64,000 nucleotides of DNA from Roseivirga sp. (lineage in GTDB: Bacteria; Bacteroidota; Bacteroidia; Cytophagales; Cyclobacteriaceae): positions 62,001-126,000 of the forward strand of contig JAAWWF010000009.1 in the NCBI GenBank assembly GCA_021404565.1. The letters run 5' to 3'. The notes under the pieces were generated by a model. That model saw nothing but the letters and a program-made list of their open reading frames with translations, was not told the origin of the DNA and made no database searches. The position numbers and the translations under genes are program-made. Positions 35,611 to 44,985 of the stretch are shown here, in pieces (position 1 is the first letter of the stretch; each line of letters starts with the position of its first letter).

Positions 35611-36649
35611 CGGTAGGCTCTTCAGACGGTTTAGTGCCGTCACGATCATAGCCGTTTACTTATTGATTTTAGTAGGCGGGATCGTAAGAAGTACCGGGTC
35701 GGGAATGGGATGCCCTGACTGGCCTAAATGCTTCGGGAATTGGGTTCCTCCTACAGAGGTAAGCCAGCTACCCGAAGATTATAAAGAAGTATACGCTCAG
35801 CAGAGGGCTGAGAAGAATGGGAAATTTGTCAGGTACCTCTTAGCCCTTGGCTTTGAAGAGGAAGCTTACCAGATTCAGAATGATCCTTCCATTTTGGTGG
35901 AAGAAGATTTCAATGTGGTAAAGACCTGGACTGAATACGTGAACCGTCTGATCGGGGCGGTGATCGGTATCCTGATCTTCGGGACTTTTGTCTTGTCGGT
36001 CAGATACTGGAAAACGGATAAAACGATCGTTGTTCTTTCATTTCTTGCATTTGTTTTGGTTGGCTTTCAGGGCTGGATCGGATCTATTGTAGTAAGTACC
36101 AATTTATTACAATGGCTCATTACAGTACATATGCTACTGGCTCTGTTGATCGTCTGTCTGCTCATCTATGTTTACTATCGATCTAAAAGATCAGTATTAA
36201 ATCTGAAAGTTGAGGGTGCTAATAAGCTTGTGATCATTATCATAATCTGTATGGCAGCCACACTGGTACAAATTGTACTGGGTACGCAGGTAAGAGAAGC
36301 CATAGATGTAATTGCTGAGCGGTTAGTACGAACCGAGTGGATTGAAAATCTGGGAATCAGGTTCAAAATTCACCGTTCTTACTCAATCTTATTATTGGCG
36401 ATTCATATCTACCTTGCCAGATTACTGTATATCAAAAATGAAGGACAGATGTTGCTCAAACGAGGGGCAGGTCTGCTTCTATTGATTGTTGCGGTTGAGG
36501 CAATAAGCGGAGCGGTGATGGCCTACTTTGGCGTACCGGCTTTTATACAACCATTGCATTTGTTGTTAGGAACAATGATTACTGGTTTGCAATACTATTT
36601 ATTGCTACTGATAAAAAACAAAAACGAAAGATTGAGTTTGGCTCGATGA
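35573..36649 (+). CDS. ctaA: Haem A synthase (COX15/CtaA)
   Basis: The enzyme oxidises the C8 methyl of haem O to give haem A for CoxA. The N-terminal block reads G-G-I-V-R-S-T-G-S-G-M-G-C-P-D-W-P-K-C-F-G-N-W, and later helices carry the haem-binding His residues (E-Y-V-N-R-L-I-G, V-H-M-L-L-A, I-H-R-S-Y, P-L-H-L-L-L-G). About eight membrane segments. It starts inside coxA (38-base overlap); no later start codon precedes the conserved part. Confidence 0.94.
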   Translation: MKQENSSEKTTTDGRLFRRFSAVTIIAVYLLILVGGIVRSTGSGMGCPDWPKCFGNWVPPTEVSQLPEDYKEVYAQQRAEKNGKFVRYLLALGFEEEAYQIQNDPSILVEEDFNVVKTWTEYVNRLIGAVIGILIFGTFVLSVRYWKTDKTIVVLSFLAFVLVGFQGWIGSIVVSTNLLQWLITVHMLLALLIVCLLIYVYYRSKRSVLNLKVEGANKLVIIIIICMAATLVQIVLGTQVREAIDVIAERLVRTEWIENLGIRFKIHRSYSILLLAIHIYLARLLYIKNEGQMLLKRGAGLLLLIVAVEAISGAVMAYFGVPAFIQPLHLLLGTMITGLQYYLLLLIKNKNERLSLAR

Positions 36650-37548
36650 TTTCTGGAAACACTACAAATATTAACGCACCCCTTGCCTTGGTTCAAAAGG
36701 TGAGAACCTTCATGGAGCTGATGAAGATGAGGCTGTCTTTTACAGTGGCTTTGTCATGCGCCTTTGGTTATGCCTTAGGCATGGGAGGTAACGTAAACTG
36801 GACACAGCTAATGATGCTCTTCCTGGGTGGTTGGTTGATCTCCGGAGGTTCTTGTGCCTTTAACCAGGTATTGGAAAAGGACTACGACAAGCTGATGAAA
36901 CGTACAAAGTCCAGGCCGCTGCCTACCGACAGACTCACTGTGTCGGAGTCTTTGTGGTTTGCGACCATTGTAGGTTTTGCTGGTATCTTCCTGATTTTTC
37001 AATGGACCAACATGCTAACGACCAGTCTGGCCGTCCTTTCAATGATTCTATACAGCTTCGTCTATACTCCATTAAAGAGAGTAGGGCCTATTGCTGTCTT
37101 TGTGGGAGCTATTCCCGGTGCACTGCCTCCGCTTTTGGGATGGACAGCTGCTACCGGTGATATCAATCACGCAGCCATGATCATCTTTGGTATTCAGTTT
37201 ATCTGGCAATTCCCTCATTTTTGGGCCATTGCCTGGGTGGCAGATGAAGATTATAAGAAAGCCGGTTTCAAACTGTTACCTGTTAAAGGTGAGAAGGATA
37301 TGAAGACGGCCTTTCAGATCATGATTTATACACTATTTCTGATTCCTATGGGCTTGTTACCTATGACTTTTGGCGTAACAGGACAGGCTTCTGCAGTAGT
37401 GGTAACAATATGTGGTGTGCTGTTTCTGGCATCTACCATTAAGCTTATGAAAGACCAATCGCATAAATCGGCACTGCAGATTATGTTTGGTTCTTTCTTG
37501 TACCTGCCGATTGTGCAGATCGCGTATTTACTTGACATGGTGAACTGA
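36646..37548 (+). CDS. ctaB: Protohaem IX farnesyltransferase (haem O synthase)
   Basis: The enzyme attaches a farnesyl group to haem B, giving haem O for CtaA. It is a UbiA-family membrane protein. Motifs are N-Q-V-L-E-K-D-Y-D-K-L-M-K-R-T-K-S-R-P-L-P (first Asp-rich site) and W-V-A-D-E-D-Y-K-K-A-G-F. About nine membrane segments. It overlaps ctaA by 4 bases and the next gene by 1. Confidence 0.95.
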   Translation: MISGNTTNINAPLALVQKVRTFMELMKMRLSFTVALSCAFGYALGMGGNVNWTQLMMLFLGGWLISGGSCAFNQVLEKDYDKLMKRTKSRPLPTDRLTVSESLWFATIVGFAGIFLIFQWTNMLTTSLAVLSMILYSFVYTPLKRVGPIAVFVGAIPGALPPLLGWTAATGDINHAAMIIFGIQFIWQFPHFWAIAWVADEDYKKAGFKLLPVKGEKDMKTAFQIMIYTLFLIPMGLLPMTFGVTGQASAVVVTICGVLFLASTIKLMKDQSHKSALQIMFGSFLYLPIVQIAYLLDMVN

Positions 37549-38135
37549 TGGCGGAGAATTATCAATTAATCGATCGTGTACCAGAGGGGCCTTTATCAAT
37601 GCACCCTAAGAAATTTGCCTTATGGCTTTTCATGGTCACAGTGGTAATGATTTTTGCCGCCTTTACGTCTGCTCATATTGTACGTCAGGCGCAGGGAGAA
37701 TGGCTTATTTACGACTTGCCACAGCAGTTCCTGATCAATACTGGCATTATCGCGCTGAGCAGTATCTTCCTTCATTTGGCATTTAGAGCGGCTAAAAAGG
37801 ATAACATGAAGCTGTTAAAGCCAATGGTGTTGATGGCTACCATTCTGGGCTTTGGCTTCCTGGCTGGTCAGTGGGCAGCCTGGGGAGATCTGGTGTCAGC
37901 TGGCAATCATTTTGTAGGTGGCAATGTGGCCCCTTCATTCTTATATGTAATTACCGGAGTTCACGCGGCCCACTTAATAGGTGGTGTGATTTATCTGCTG
38001 TATATATTAATTGCGTCTTTCAGGTATAAAGTGCATTCCAAGAACATGTTAAACATGGAAATGTGTACTACGTTCTGGCACTTTCTCGGAGGACTTTGGG
38101 TATACTTGTATATATTTTTATTATTGAATCATTAA
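37548..38135 (+). CDS. Cytochrome c oxidase subunit III, first copy
   Basis: This 195-residue, five-helix subunit III has P-K-K-F-A-L-W-L-F-M, G-V-H-A-A-H-L-I-G-G-V and T-T-F-W-H-F-L-G-G-L-W-V-Y-L. It overlaps ctaB (TGATG) and precedes a second subunit III gene by 14 bases. Two subunit III genes side by side are seen in other Bacteroidetes oxidase operons. They differ strongly in sequence, so this is not a recent duplication. Confidence 0.9.
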   Translation: MAENYQLIDRVPEGPLSMHPKKFALWLFMVTVVMIFAAFTSAHIVRQAQGEWLIYDLPQQFLINTGIIALSSIFLHLAFRAAKKDNMKLLKPMVLMATILGFGFLAGQWAAWGDLVSAGNHFVGGNVAPSFLYVITGVHAAHLIGGVIYLLYILIASFRYKVHSKNMLNMEMCTTFWHFLGGLWVYLYIFLLLNH

Positions 38136-38149
38136 TTAGAACCTAGTCT

Positions 38150-38917
38150 ATGGCTACTACTGCTACAGTCGGCAACGAAAAGAGCTTATGGAGAGGTGGA
38201 ATGGCACCATTCAAAGCCAGCTATGGAAAACTCATGATGTGGTTTTTCCTGGTTTCAGATGCTTTTACCTTCTCAGGCCTGCTGATCACCTATGCCTTTT
38301 TAAGGTGGAGTGCACCAGCGTATAACGGAGATCCTGCGGATTTCGTTTTTTCAACAGAATACTGGCCTATTCCCGAAAAAGTCTATGAGGCTTTTCCAGG
38401 TTTCCATGGTGTAGAACTTCCATTGGTCTTTGTAGGTTTGATGACCTTCATCCTGATCATGAGTAGTGTTACTATGGTACTTGCTGTGGAAGCAGGTCAT
38501 AGAATGGATAAAAAGAATGTGGTTAAATGGATGCTCTGGACCATTATCGGTGGTATCTGTTTCTTAAGCTGTCAGGCTTGGGAGTGGTCACACTTTATCA
38601 CAGGAACTGATACGGCAACCGTGGCGGATGTTTTCGTTAACGGGCAGTGGAACGAGAATTATAAAATCTTTGGTGCTGGTCTTACCTTCAACCAATACGG
38701 ACCTCCGGCTTTCGCAGCACTATTCTTCTTTATTACTGGATTCCACGGATTCCACGTATTCTCCGGAGTAGTAATCAATATCATCATCTTCTTCAATTCG
38801 GCCAACGGCATGTATGAGAAGAGAGGCCATTACGAGATGATAGAGAAAACAGGACTCTATTGGCACTTTGTAGACCTCGTATGGGTATTCGTTTTTACAT
38901 TTTTCTACTTGATCTGA
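38150..38917 (+). CDS. Cytochrome c oxidase subunit III, second copy
   Basis: At 255 residues this copy is longer than the first. Signatures are K-L-M-M-W-F-F-L-V-S-D-A-F-T-F-S-G-L, T-G-F-H-G-F-H-V-F-S-G-V-V and the end Y-W-H-F-V-D-L-V-W-V-F-V-F-T. It carries an extra hydrophilic loop (about 150-185) compared with the first copy. It probably packs against CoxA; whether both copies are in one enzyme is unknown. Confidence 0.9.
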   Translation: MATTATVGNEKSLWRGGMAPFKASYGKLMMWFFLVSDAFTFSGLLITYAFLRWSAPAYNGDPADFVFSTEYWPIPEKVYEAFPGFHGVELPLVFVGLMTFILIMSSVTMVLAVEAGHRMDKKNVVKWMLWTIIGGICFLSCQAWEWSHFITGTDTATVADVFVNGQWNENYKIFGAGLTFNQYGPPAFAALFFFITGFHGFHVFSGVVINIIIFFNSANGMYEKRGHYEMIEKTGLYWHFVDLVWVFVFTFFYLI

Positions 38918-38930
38918 CAGAGACATTATT

Positions 38931-39302
38931 ATGGAACAAGCAACTACAATACACGTACAACCTGCTGATAGAAAGAAGATACTCGGTATCTGGAAAGTAG
39001 CATTGTATATGTTTCTTATAACTGCAGTAGAATATGTCTTCGCATTTACTATGGATGCAGGCATGATCAGAAGTGTGATCTTTGTGACTTTGACTATTGT
39101 AAAAGCATTTTACATTGTCAGCGAATTCATGCACTTAGGGCACGAAATCAAAGGGCTTATGTACTCTATTATTCTGCCGATGATTTTTATCATCTGGTTG
39201 ATCGTAGCATTGGTAAATCTGGAAGGTGCCGCTATTAAAGATGCCAGAGGTATCGTTGATTACGAACCTACCGGAACTGAAAAAGTTGAACCGGGTCACT
39301 GA
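38931..39302 (+). CDS. ctaF: Cytochrome c oxidase subunit IV (CtaF-like)
   Basis: A 123-residue protein with three membrane segments (about 22-42, 47-66, 78-96), matching bacterial oxidase subunit IV: I-W-K-V-A-L-Y-M-F-L, K-A-F-Y-I-V-S-E-F-M-H-L-G-H-E. It ends 28 bases before a terminator. Confidence 0.87.
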   Translation: MEQATTIHVQPADRKKILGIWKVALYMFLITAVEYVFAFTMDAGMIRSVIFVTLTIVKAFYIVSEFMHLGHEIKGLMYSIILPMIFIIWLIVALVNLEGAAIKDARGIVDYEPTGTEKVEPGH

Positions 39303-39329
39303 CCCTTCTATTAAGAGATATTGAATATG

Positions 39330-39362
39330 AAATCAGGTTGACACAGTTGACCTGATTTTTTT
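39330..39362 (+). terminator. Terminator inside the cox cluster
   Basis: AAATCAGGT (39330-39338) pairs with ACCTGATTT (39350-39358) and a T tract follows. It separates the structural oxidase genes from the downstream assembly genes. Confidence 0.75.
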
Positions 39363-39380
39363 GATTTAGGGATTTCTAGC

Positions 39381-39977
39381 ATGAATAAAAAAGCCATTTT
39401 CATCACAGCCATCATTGGTTTTCCGATTGCCCTTATAGCCTTCTTTCAATTGCTGTCTGAACCCAGGCTTGACATACCTGTCTACTATGAAAGTGGTGTA
39501 AAGCAAGACACTCTACTCAATATGCCATGCATTGAAAGATCTGCTGAACAGTATTATGTGCAGAATGGTAACCTACCGGTAGCTATGCACAGGGTGGTCC
39601 ATTTTGAGAGATTGGATGGGCCAGTACTGAAAACGAGGCTGGAAGAGCTGGAGAGGGTGCAGGATAGGTTCTATGATCAGCCGAAGGTAGTAATCACTTC
39701 CTATGTCAATGCATCCAGTATGAGGGCAAAAGATGTGACGGATTATAGCCAGCGTATTCAATTTATGGATGGAGTCTGGAGAATCAACGAGCTGGATTCT
39801 GCCACCTGGTCAGACCTGAAATACTGTGACATGGTGATGAGTAAGCTGGACAACAGGGTGGTATTGATCGATTCGAAAGACAGAATCCGCGGCTATTACA
39901 ATATTATGGAAAGAGCCGAAACAGATCGCTTAATCGATGAGTTGGGTATTTTGTTAACAAACAAAGAGCTGCAATAA
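39381..39977 (+). CDS. SCO1-like protein lacking the copper-binding cysteines
   Basis: There is one N-terminal membrane anchor (about 5-24). The remainder follows the SCO/thioredoxin-like pattern: R-V-Q-D-R-F near 94, V-V-I-T-S-Y-V-N, G-V-W-R-I-N-E-L, and V-V-L-I-D-S-K-D-R-I-R-G-Y-Y-N near 165. The CxxxC that active SCO proteins have before the first helix is missing; that stretch reads V-V-H-F-E-R-L-D-G-P-V. Position right after the oxidase genes is where SCO genes usually sit. It is likely a degenerate or repurposed assembly factor. Confidence 0.72.
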   Translation: MNKKAIFITAIIGFPIALIAFFQLLSEPRLDIPVYYESGVKQDTLLNMPCIERSAEQYYVQNGNLPVAMHRVVHFERLDGPVLKTRLEELERVQDRFYDQPKVVITSYVNASSMRAKDVTDYSQRIQFMDGVWRINELDSATWSDLKYCDMVMSKLDNRVVLIDSKDRIRGYYNIMERAETDRLIDELGILLTNKELQ

Positions 39978-39979
39978 AT

Positions 39980-40513
39980 ATGGAAATTGCTAAGTCAAAG
40001 AAATCATTACGCTGGATAAGAATCCTGTCTGTTGCGATCCCCTTGTTGGTGGCTGCACTATTAGGAATGCGCCAAAAACTGGACCTTGGACAATGGGTGT
40101 ATAACCTGCCCCATGTTATTGGCGTGCTCAATTCCCTTACCGCTTTCTGCCTCATCATGGCATTGGCGGCAATCAAGAAGAAGAATGTAGCTCTGCATCA
40201 AAAGATGAATACAGCCGCTCTGGTTTTGGGTGCTGTTTTTCTGGTATGCTATGTTACTTACCATGCTTCAGCAGATTCTACTCCCTACGGAGGTGATGGT
40301 GCGCTCAAGTATGTTTATTATACTTTGTTGATTTCGCATATCGTGCTTTCTATTAGCGTAGTACCCTTGGTATTTCTGGCCTTTTATCATGCCTGGACCA
40401 AAGACTTTGAAAAACATAAGAAACTGGTGAAATACACCTTTCCCATCTGGCTCTATGTCTCTGTTTCAGGAGTAGCTGTTTATATGCTCATTAGCCCTTA
40501 TTACCAATTTTAG
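39980..40513 (+). CDS. DUF420 membrane protein (CtaM/YozB-like)
   Basis: A 177-residue protein with about five membrane segments and the DUF420 pattern of conserved His residues: L-P-H-V-I-G-V-L-N, L-H-Q-K-M-N, Y-V-T-Y-H-A-S and L-L-I-S-H-I-V-L-S. Members in Gram-positive bacteria (CtaM) are needed for oxidase assembly. The spacing of 2 bases from the SCO-like gene supports the same role here. Confidence 0.82.
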   Translation: MEIAKSKKSLRWIRILSVAIPLLVAALLGMRQKLDLGQWVYNLPHVIGVLNSLTAFCLIMALAAIKKKNVALHQKMNTAALVLGAVFLVCYVTYHASADSTPYGGDGALKYVYYTLLISHIVLSISVVPLVFLAFYHAWTKDFEKHKKLVKYTFPIWLYVSVSGVAVYMLISPYYQF

Positions 40514-40548
40514 TAGAATTAGTGGCCGTTGTACCTTAAATTTGTGCT

Positions 40549-40818
40549 ATGAAAAAATGGATGAACCGGATAATCTTAAGTGGATGTCTGCTCCTGTTGG
40601 GAACACAATCCATTTTTGCCCAATGTGCTATGTGTCGCGGTGCTATGGAATCCTCAGTGAGCGCAGGCGACACCACCATGGCCGCTAATCTGAATACAGG
40701 TATTATGTATCTCTTTTTTGCCCCTTATGTATTGTTGGGAGCCTTAGCATACTTTTGGTATAGAACGAGCAAACGCAATGCGCGCAAAGTCCAGGCCACT
40801 GGCCATACTGCAGGCTAA
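40549..40818 (+). CDS. Small exported membrane protein with CxxC
   Basis: A signal peptide (1-25, ending I-F-A-Q) is followed at once by C-A-M-C-R-G, a thiol or metal-binding pair, and then one membrane segment (about 48-68) and a basic tail. Next to DUF983 and oxidase assembly genes, a role in copper or haem handling is possible but unproven. The last 41 bases overlap the DUF983 gene. Confidence 0.72.
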   Translation: MKKWMNRIILSGCLLLLGTQSIFAQCAMCRGAMESSVSAGDTTMAANLNTGIMYLFFAPYVLLGALAYFWYRTSKRNARKVQATGHTAG

Positions 40819-41173
40819 GTGTCCACAGTGTCACAAGGGTAACCTCTTCGAAACAGGGCCTTACCGTCTCAAACGTTTCGCTCGCATGAACAAACAGTGC
40901 CCTCACTGCGAGGTCAAGTTTGCAAGGGAGCCCCGCTTCTTTGACGGAGCCATGTACATCAGCTATGCCATGAATGTCGGGCTGTTTTTAGCCAGTGCTT
41001 TTATCATTTATCAGTTATTTGAACCAAAATCTCCGAATACTTACCTGATCGCGATCATTTTGGAAGTAATTTTGCTGTATCCTTTGATGTTCCGGTATTC
41101 CAGGGTTTTATACCTCTATACCTTCGGAGGTTTGAAGTATAACCCCACCTTGGATACTAAAGGAAATAGTTAG
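40778..41173 (+). CDS. DUF983 protein
   Basis: Two zinc-ribbon-like pairs, C-P-Q-C-H (about 15-19) and C-P-H-C-E (about 41-45), are followed by F-F-D-G-A-M-Y-I-S-Y and two membrane segments (about 62-82, 88-106). This is the standard DUF983 layout of 131 residues. The family often sits beside cytochrome oxidase genes. The start overlaps the previous gene by 41 bases. Confidence 0.85.
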   Translation: MRAKSRPLAILQAKCPQCHKGNLFETGPYRLKRFARMNKQCPHCEVKFAREPRFFDGAMYISYAMNVGLFLASAFIIYQLFEPKSPNTYLIAIILEVILLYPLMFRYSRVLYLYTFGGLKYNPTLDTKGNS

Positions 41174-41233
41174 TATTTTATTGAAAGTCCGGGTCTTTTC
41201 CTGAGCTGTTACCGAAATCTGTACTCGCGCTCG

Positions 41234-44200
41234 ATGCTGAGGGAGAATCGTAAATCAGAATCGGGAGGGATACTAAAGACGCTAAAAAGAGGGATAACAA
41301 ATTTGCCTGCGATACAAAACGCATTCAAGTCACACTTTTACCTGATCAGTTGCCTGCTGCTACTGGTGATTACGCTGGTAATAGATGAGGTGATCTTTGC
41401 AGATAATAAGCGGAGGGTCGACCCTAAAGAAACTATTACCTCCAGTCTATGGACGGAGTTGGATGTTTTGGATGAGCGGCTGGATGATATAAGCAACCGT
41501 GCCATTGTAGACCTGAATCGCGTATTTAATCGCTTCAATGAAGATGATGTATTTCCCTACTTTATCTTTGAGGATGGCGATCTCATCTATTGGTCAACGG
41601 ATCGTTTTGTGCCGAAATACGGCACCTTTGAGGGAACCTACCTCTACAAGTACCTAAAGCTGAAAAGTGGTGAGTACATTGTAAAACGCAGGGTACTCAA
41701 CAGCGGACAAAACCGGATTGTAGAAGTCTACGAGCTGCTTCCGCTTTACTCTGATATCCCCATCAGCGATAATTTCAGAAGAAATGGACTGAACTCCAGG
41801 GTTTTTGGCAAAACGGAATATAAGCTCTCCAGTACAAAGGCCAAGGACGAAAAGAACCGGGTTTATTCCCGCGAAGGAATCTACCTTTTTAGCTTCTCTG
41901 GAGCAGAGGCCATGAAGATTGGGTACCCCACTTATAGCATTTTTATACTGCTACTCTTTTGCATGGTCATCCTGTTCTTTATTCTGGCCGGCTATCGCTA
42001 TGCACGGCAGCTTGAGAAAGCAGGCAGGGCTTACCTTGGGGTAATTGTCTTGTCGGGCTTCTTCTTTGTGCTCCGCTGGGTTATGATCCGCTATGAGTTT
42101 CCGTTAAGTGTGATGGAGCTCGACTTGTTCGAACCTGAGTTTTTTGCTTCCAGTATCTGGCAGCCCTCTCTTGGCGACTTTGTGATCAACCAACTATGCC
42201 TTATGGTAGTAGTTACCTTTGGTTATCGTAGCTATAGCAAAAGACAAAAGCTAAAGAAGGTAGCCAGTGCATTAGACCTGGGCATTTTATTGGTACTGTC
42301 CCTGGGCTCGCTGATTTATTTTGAGCTGGAGGTTGAGTCGTTGCTTCACAATTCACAGTGGTCTATGGACATCTCTCAGGATATAAGCCTGAGCCCCTTT
42401 AAAATCATCAGCTACCTACTGCTGTTTATTAATGGCGTGATGTGTTTTCTGGTGGCCCAGCTAGCCTCTAAAGAGATATTGCTGGTTCCGAAACCGGGAG
42501 CTGTCATTGCCGCGCTGCTGACCATAGCGGCAATGGCCTTGGCTTGGTTCTTATGGATAGAGAACTCTCTGAGCTTCATTTTGCTTTTATGGAGTTTATA
42601 CCTGCTGATTGTTTATCGGATGAAGCTGGCCGATCAGATCAACAGCGTGAGCTATAATACCTTCCTTTATTTCTTCCTGGCCTCATTCCTGATTGCCGCC
42701 ATTAGCGACTTTGTGCTCATGAGGCATATTGGTGGGCTAGACCGTCAGGAGAAACTGAGCCTGGCAACCGAACTGCTTACAGAGAACGATTTGACTGCAG
42801 AGTTTTTATTGTCACGAGCGGGAGAAGGCATAGGAGGAGATGTAGTCATTCAAACCAGTATCTCAAACCCTTTTGCTCCCAAGGGCAATATCAGGCTGAT
42901 CATCAGAGGTACATACCTCGGTGATTACTTCGATAAATACGACATAGAAATACTACTCTACAACGGCTATGGGAAGGCCATCAGTAACCCGAATACGCTT
43001 GACTACGAGGCGCTAAGAGAGGTTTATGCCACAGAAGAGCACAGCACTGAATATGACAACCTGTTTTTTGTAAACGACCGTTTTATAAACCAATACTACC
43101 TCTTCAGCGAAGTGAAGCGCTACGGCAATACCATTGGCTATGTGGTGGTAAAACTCGACAGAAAGGAGCAGCTGAATAACAGCATTCTGCCAAGGTTGCT
43201 TTATGAAGATCCCTCATTTAACCCTTTAACAGGCCACTTTGATTATGCGATCTATCGGGATGGACAACTGGTGAGCAGTGTGGGTGACTATAATTACAGG
43301 AGAGATTTTGCGCTTGCCACACATGACAGCACCTTGCTTTTTGACGAAGGTGTAATGGAAGACAACTACCGACATCTGGCCGTGCCCGGCAGGAGTACGG
43401 GAGAGTTCTTTGTGATTAGCAGTCATGTTTATCCCATCCGTTATATCATTACCAATTTCGCGATCTTTTTCCTTTCACTGGTTGTGATGATCATCCTCAT
43501 CTTTCTGATCAGTGCCATATTCTACAATACCCGCAACAAGGGAGTTTCTATTTCTGCCAAGATTCAAATCCTCCTGAACTTTGCGTTTTTCCTACCGCTG
43601 ATTATTGTGAGTATCGTGGTGCTGCGCCTGGTGAATGACACAGTGCGGAGAAACATAGAAACAGAATACCTGGATATTACAGAGAGTGCCGGACTGAACC
43701 TTTCATCCACCCTGGAAAACTTTCTGGCAAGTCAGAGTTCGAACAATGAAACCCTGGAAAACAGAGTGTCCGAGATCAGCCAGTATTCACGGGCAGATAT
43801 CAACATCTTTAATACCAATGGTCGTTTGGTGGCCACCAATCAGCGCTTGATTTTCGAGAACCAGATTTTGTCCTCTTATACCAACCCGGGGGCAATGGCC
43901 TCAATCGTAGAGCGAGGTAACAACAAAAGTATCCTTGAAGAGTATGTAGGAGACCTGGCCTATCAGGCCACCTATTATGGTATTCGATCCAACGAAGACA
44001 ACAGGCTGATAGGCATACTCAGTATTCCATTCTTTGAATCACAGGAGCAATTGAAACGACAGCAAACGGATATTCTCTCCAATATCCTCAATGCCTTTAC
44101 GTTCATTTTCATAGTGTTTGTAATCCTCTCATTTCTGGCTTCGCGCATTCTTACTTACCCATTTAAGTACCTGACGCAAAAGATCAAAACCACAACGCTC

Positions 44201-44983
44201 TCCAGGTTTAATGAGCCTCTGGAGTGGACGGCTGATGACGAGATTGGTCTGATGGTAAAAGAATACAATCGCATGCTTGTCAACCTGGAGAAGAGTAAAA
44301 AGGCATTGGCACTGAGCGAAAAAGAAAGTGCATGGCGGGAAATGGCCCAGCAGGTAGCTCATGAAATCAAGAACCCCCTGACTCCGATGAAGCTTAAACT
44401 TCAGCATCTGAAAAGAGTGCTCGCTGCAGGGCAAGAGCTGGGGCAGGACCATAATAAGCCGATTGACAGTTTGCTGGGACAGGTGGAAATACTGAGCGAT
44501 ATTGCCACCTCATTCTCGTCCTTTGCCAAAATGCCCATCCCTTTGAGCGAACGGCTGGATGTAGCTGATGTATTGAAGAAGGCAACTCGCCTGTTTAGTG
44601 CTGATGAGGTAGAGATTAATGCCAACATTCCCCGTAATCCTGTTTGGGTTGAAGGTGACAAAAACCTGCTTGGTCGAATCTTCAATAACCTCATCTTGAA
44701 CGCTATACAATCCGTACCCAATGGGGAAAAGGCGAAACTTGAGGTAGAACTGGAGCTTACCTCTACACGGGCGCGAATCAGCGTAAAGGATAATGGTGGA
44801 GGTATTGCCGAAGACATCAAGGAAAAAATATTTATACCTAAATTTAGCACTAAGGAAAAGGGGTCAGGTATCGGTCTGGCCATTGCCAAACGCGGAGTAG
44901 AGCACGCGGGAGGCAGTATCTGGTTTGAGTCTGAGACAGGTCAGGGTACTACCTTTTTCATCGAGTTTCCATTAATGGATTGA
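41234..44983 (+). CDS. Large NtrY-like membrane histidine kinase
   Basis: 1249 residues. A first membrane segment at about 35-51 is followed by an extracytoplasmic loop, then a block of about seven membrane segments (about 232-500), a second large sensor loop (about 510-740), and two more segments (about 740-800 and 955-975). The kinase core has the H-box V-A-H-E-I-K-N-P-L-T-P-M-K and an ATPase with N-L-I-L-N-A-I, D-N-G-G-G-I and G-S-G-I-G-L-A-I. No response regulator is adjacent. The next gene, a large outer-membrane protein, overlaps its end. Confidence 0.88.
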   Translation: MLRENRKSESGGILKTLKRGITNLPAIQNAFKSHFYLISCLLLLVITLVIDEVIFADNKRRVDPKETITSSLWTELDVLDERLDDISNRAIVDLNRVFNRFNEDDVFPYFIFEDGDLIYWSTDRFVPKYGTFEGTYLYKYLKLKSGEYIVKRRVLNSGQNRIVEVYELLPLYSDIPISDNFRRNGLNSRVFGKTEYKLSSTKAKDEKNRVYSREGIYLFSFSGAEAMKIGYPTYSIFILLLFCMVILFFILAGYRYARQLEKAGRAYLGVIVLSGFFFVLRWVMIRYEFPLSVMELDLFEPEFFASSIWQPSLGDFVINQLCLMVVVTFGYRSYSKRQKLKKVASALDLGILLVLSLGSLIYFELEVESLLHNSQWSMDISQDISLSPFKIISYLLLFINGVMCFLVAQLASKEILLVPKPGAVIAALLTIAAMALAWFLWIENSLSFILLLWSLYLLIVYRMKLADQINSVSYNTFLYFFLASFLIAAISDFVLMRHIGGLDRQEKLSLATELLTENDLTAEFLLSRAGEGIGGDVVIQTSISNPFAPKGNIRLIIRGTYLGDYFDKYDIEILLYNGYGKAISNPNTLDYEALREVYATEEHSTEYDNLFFVNDRFINQYYLFSEVKRYGNTIGYVVVKLDRKEQLNNSILPRLLYEDPSFNPLTGHFDYAIYRDGQLVSSVGDYNYRRDFALATHDSTLLFDEGVMEDNYRHLAVPGRSTGEFFVISSHVYPIRYIITNFAIFFLSLVVMIILIFLISAIFYNTRNKGVSISAKIQILLNFAFFLPLIIVSIVVLRLVNDTVRRNIETEYLDITESAGLNLSSTLENFLASQSSNNETLENRVSEISQYSRADINIFNTNGRLVATNQRLIFENQILSSYTNPGAMASIVERGNNKSILEEYVGDLAYQATYYGIRSNEDNRLIGILSIPFFESQEQLKRQQTDILSNILNAFTFIFIVFVILSFLASRILTYPFKYLTQKIKTTTLSRFNEPLEWTADDEIGLMVKEYNRMLVNLEKSKKALALSEKESAWREMAQQVAHEIKNPLTPMKLKLQHLKRVLAAGQELGQDHNKPIDSLLGQVEILSDIATSFSSFAKMPIPLSERLDVADVLKKATRLFSADEVEINANIPRNPVWVEGDKNLLGRIFNNLILNAIQSVPNGEKAKLEVELELTSTRARISVKDNGGGIAEDIKEKIFIPKFSTKEKGSGIGLAIAKRGVEHAGGSIWFESETGQGTTFFIEFPLMD

Positions 44984-44985
44984 TT

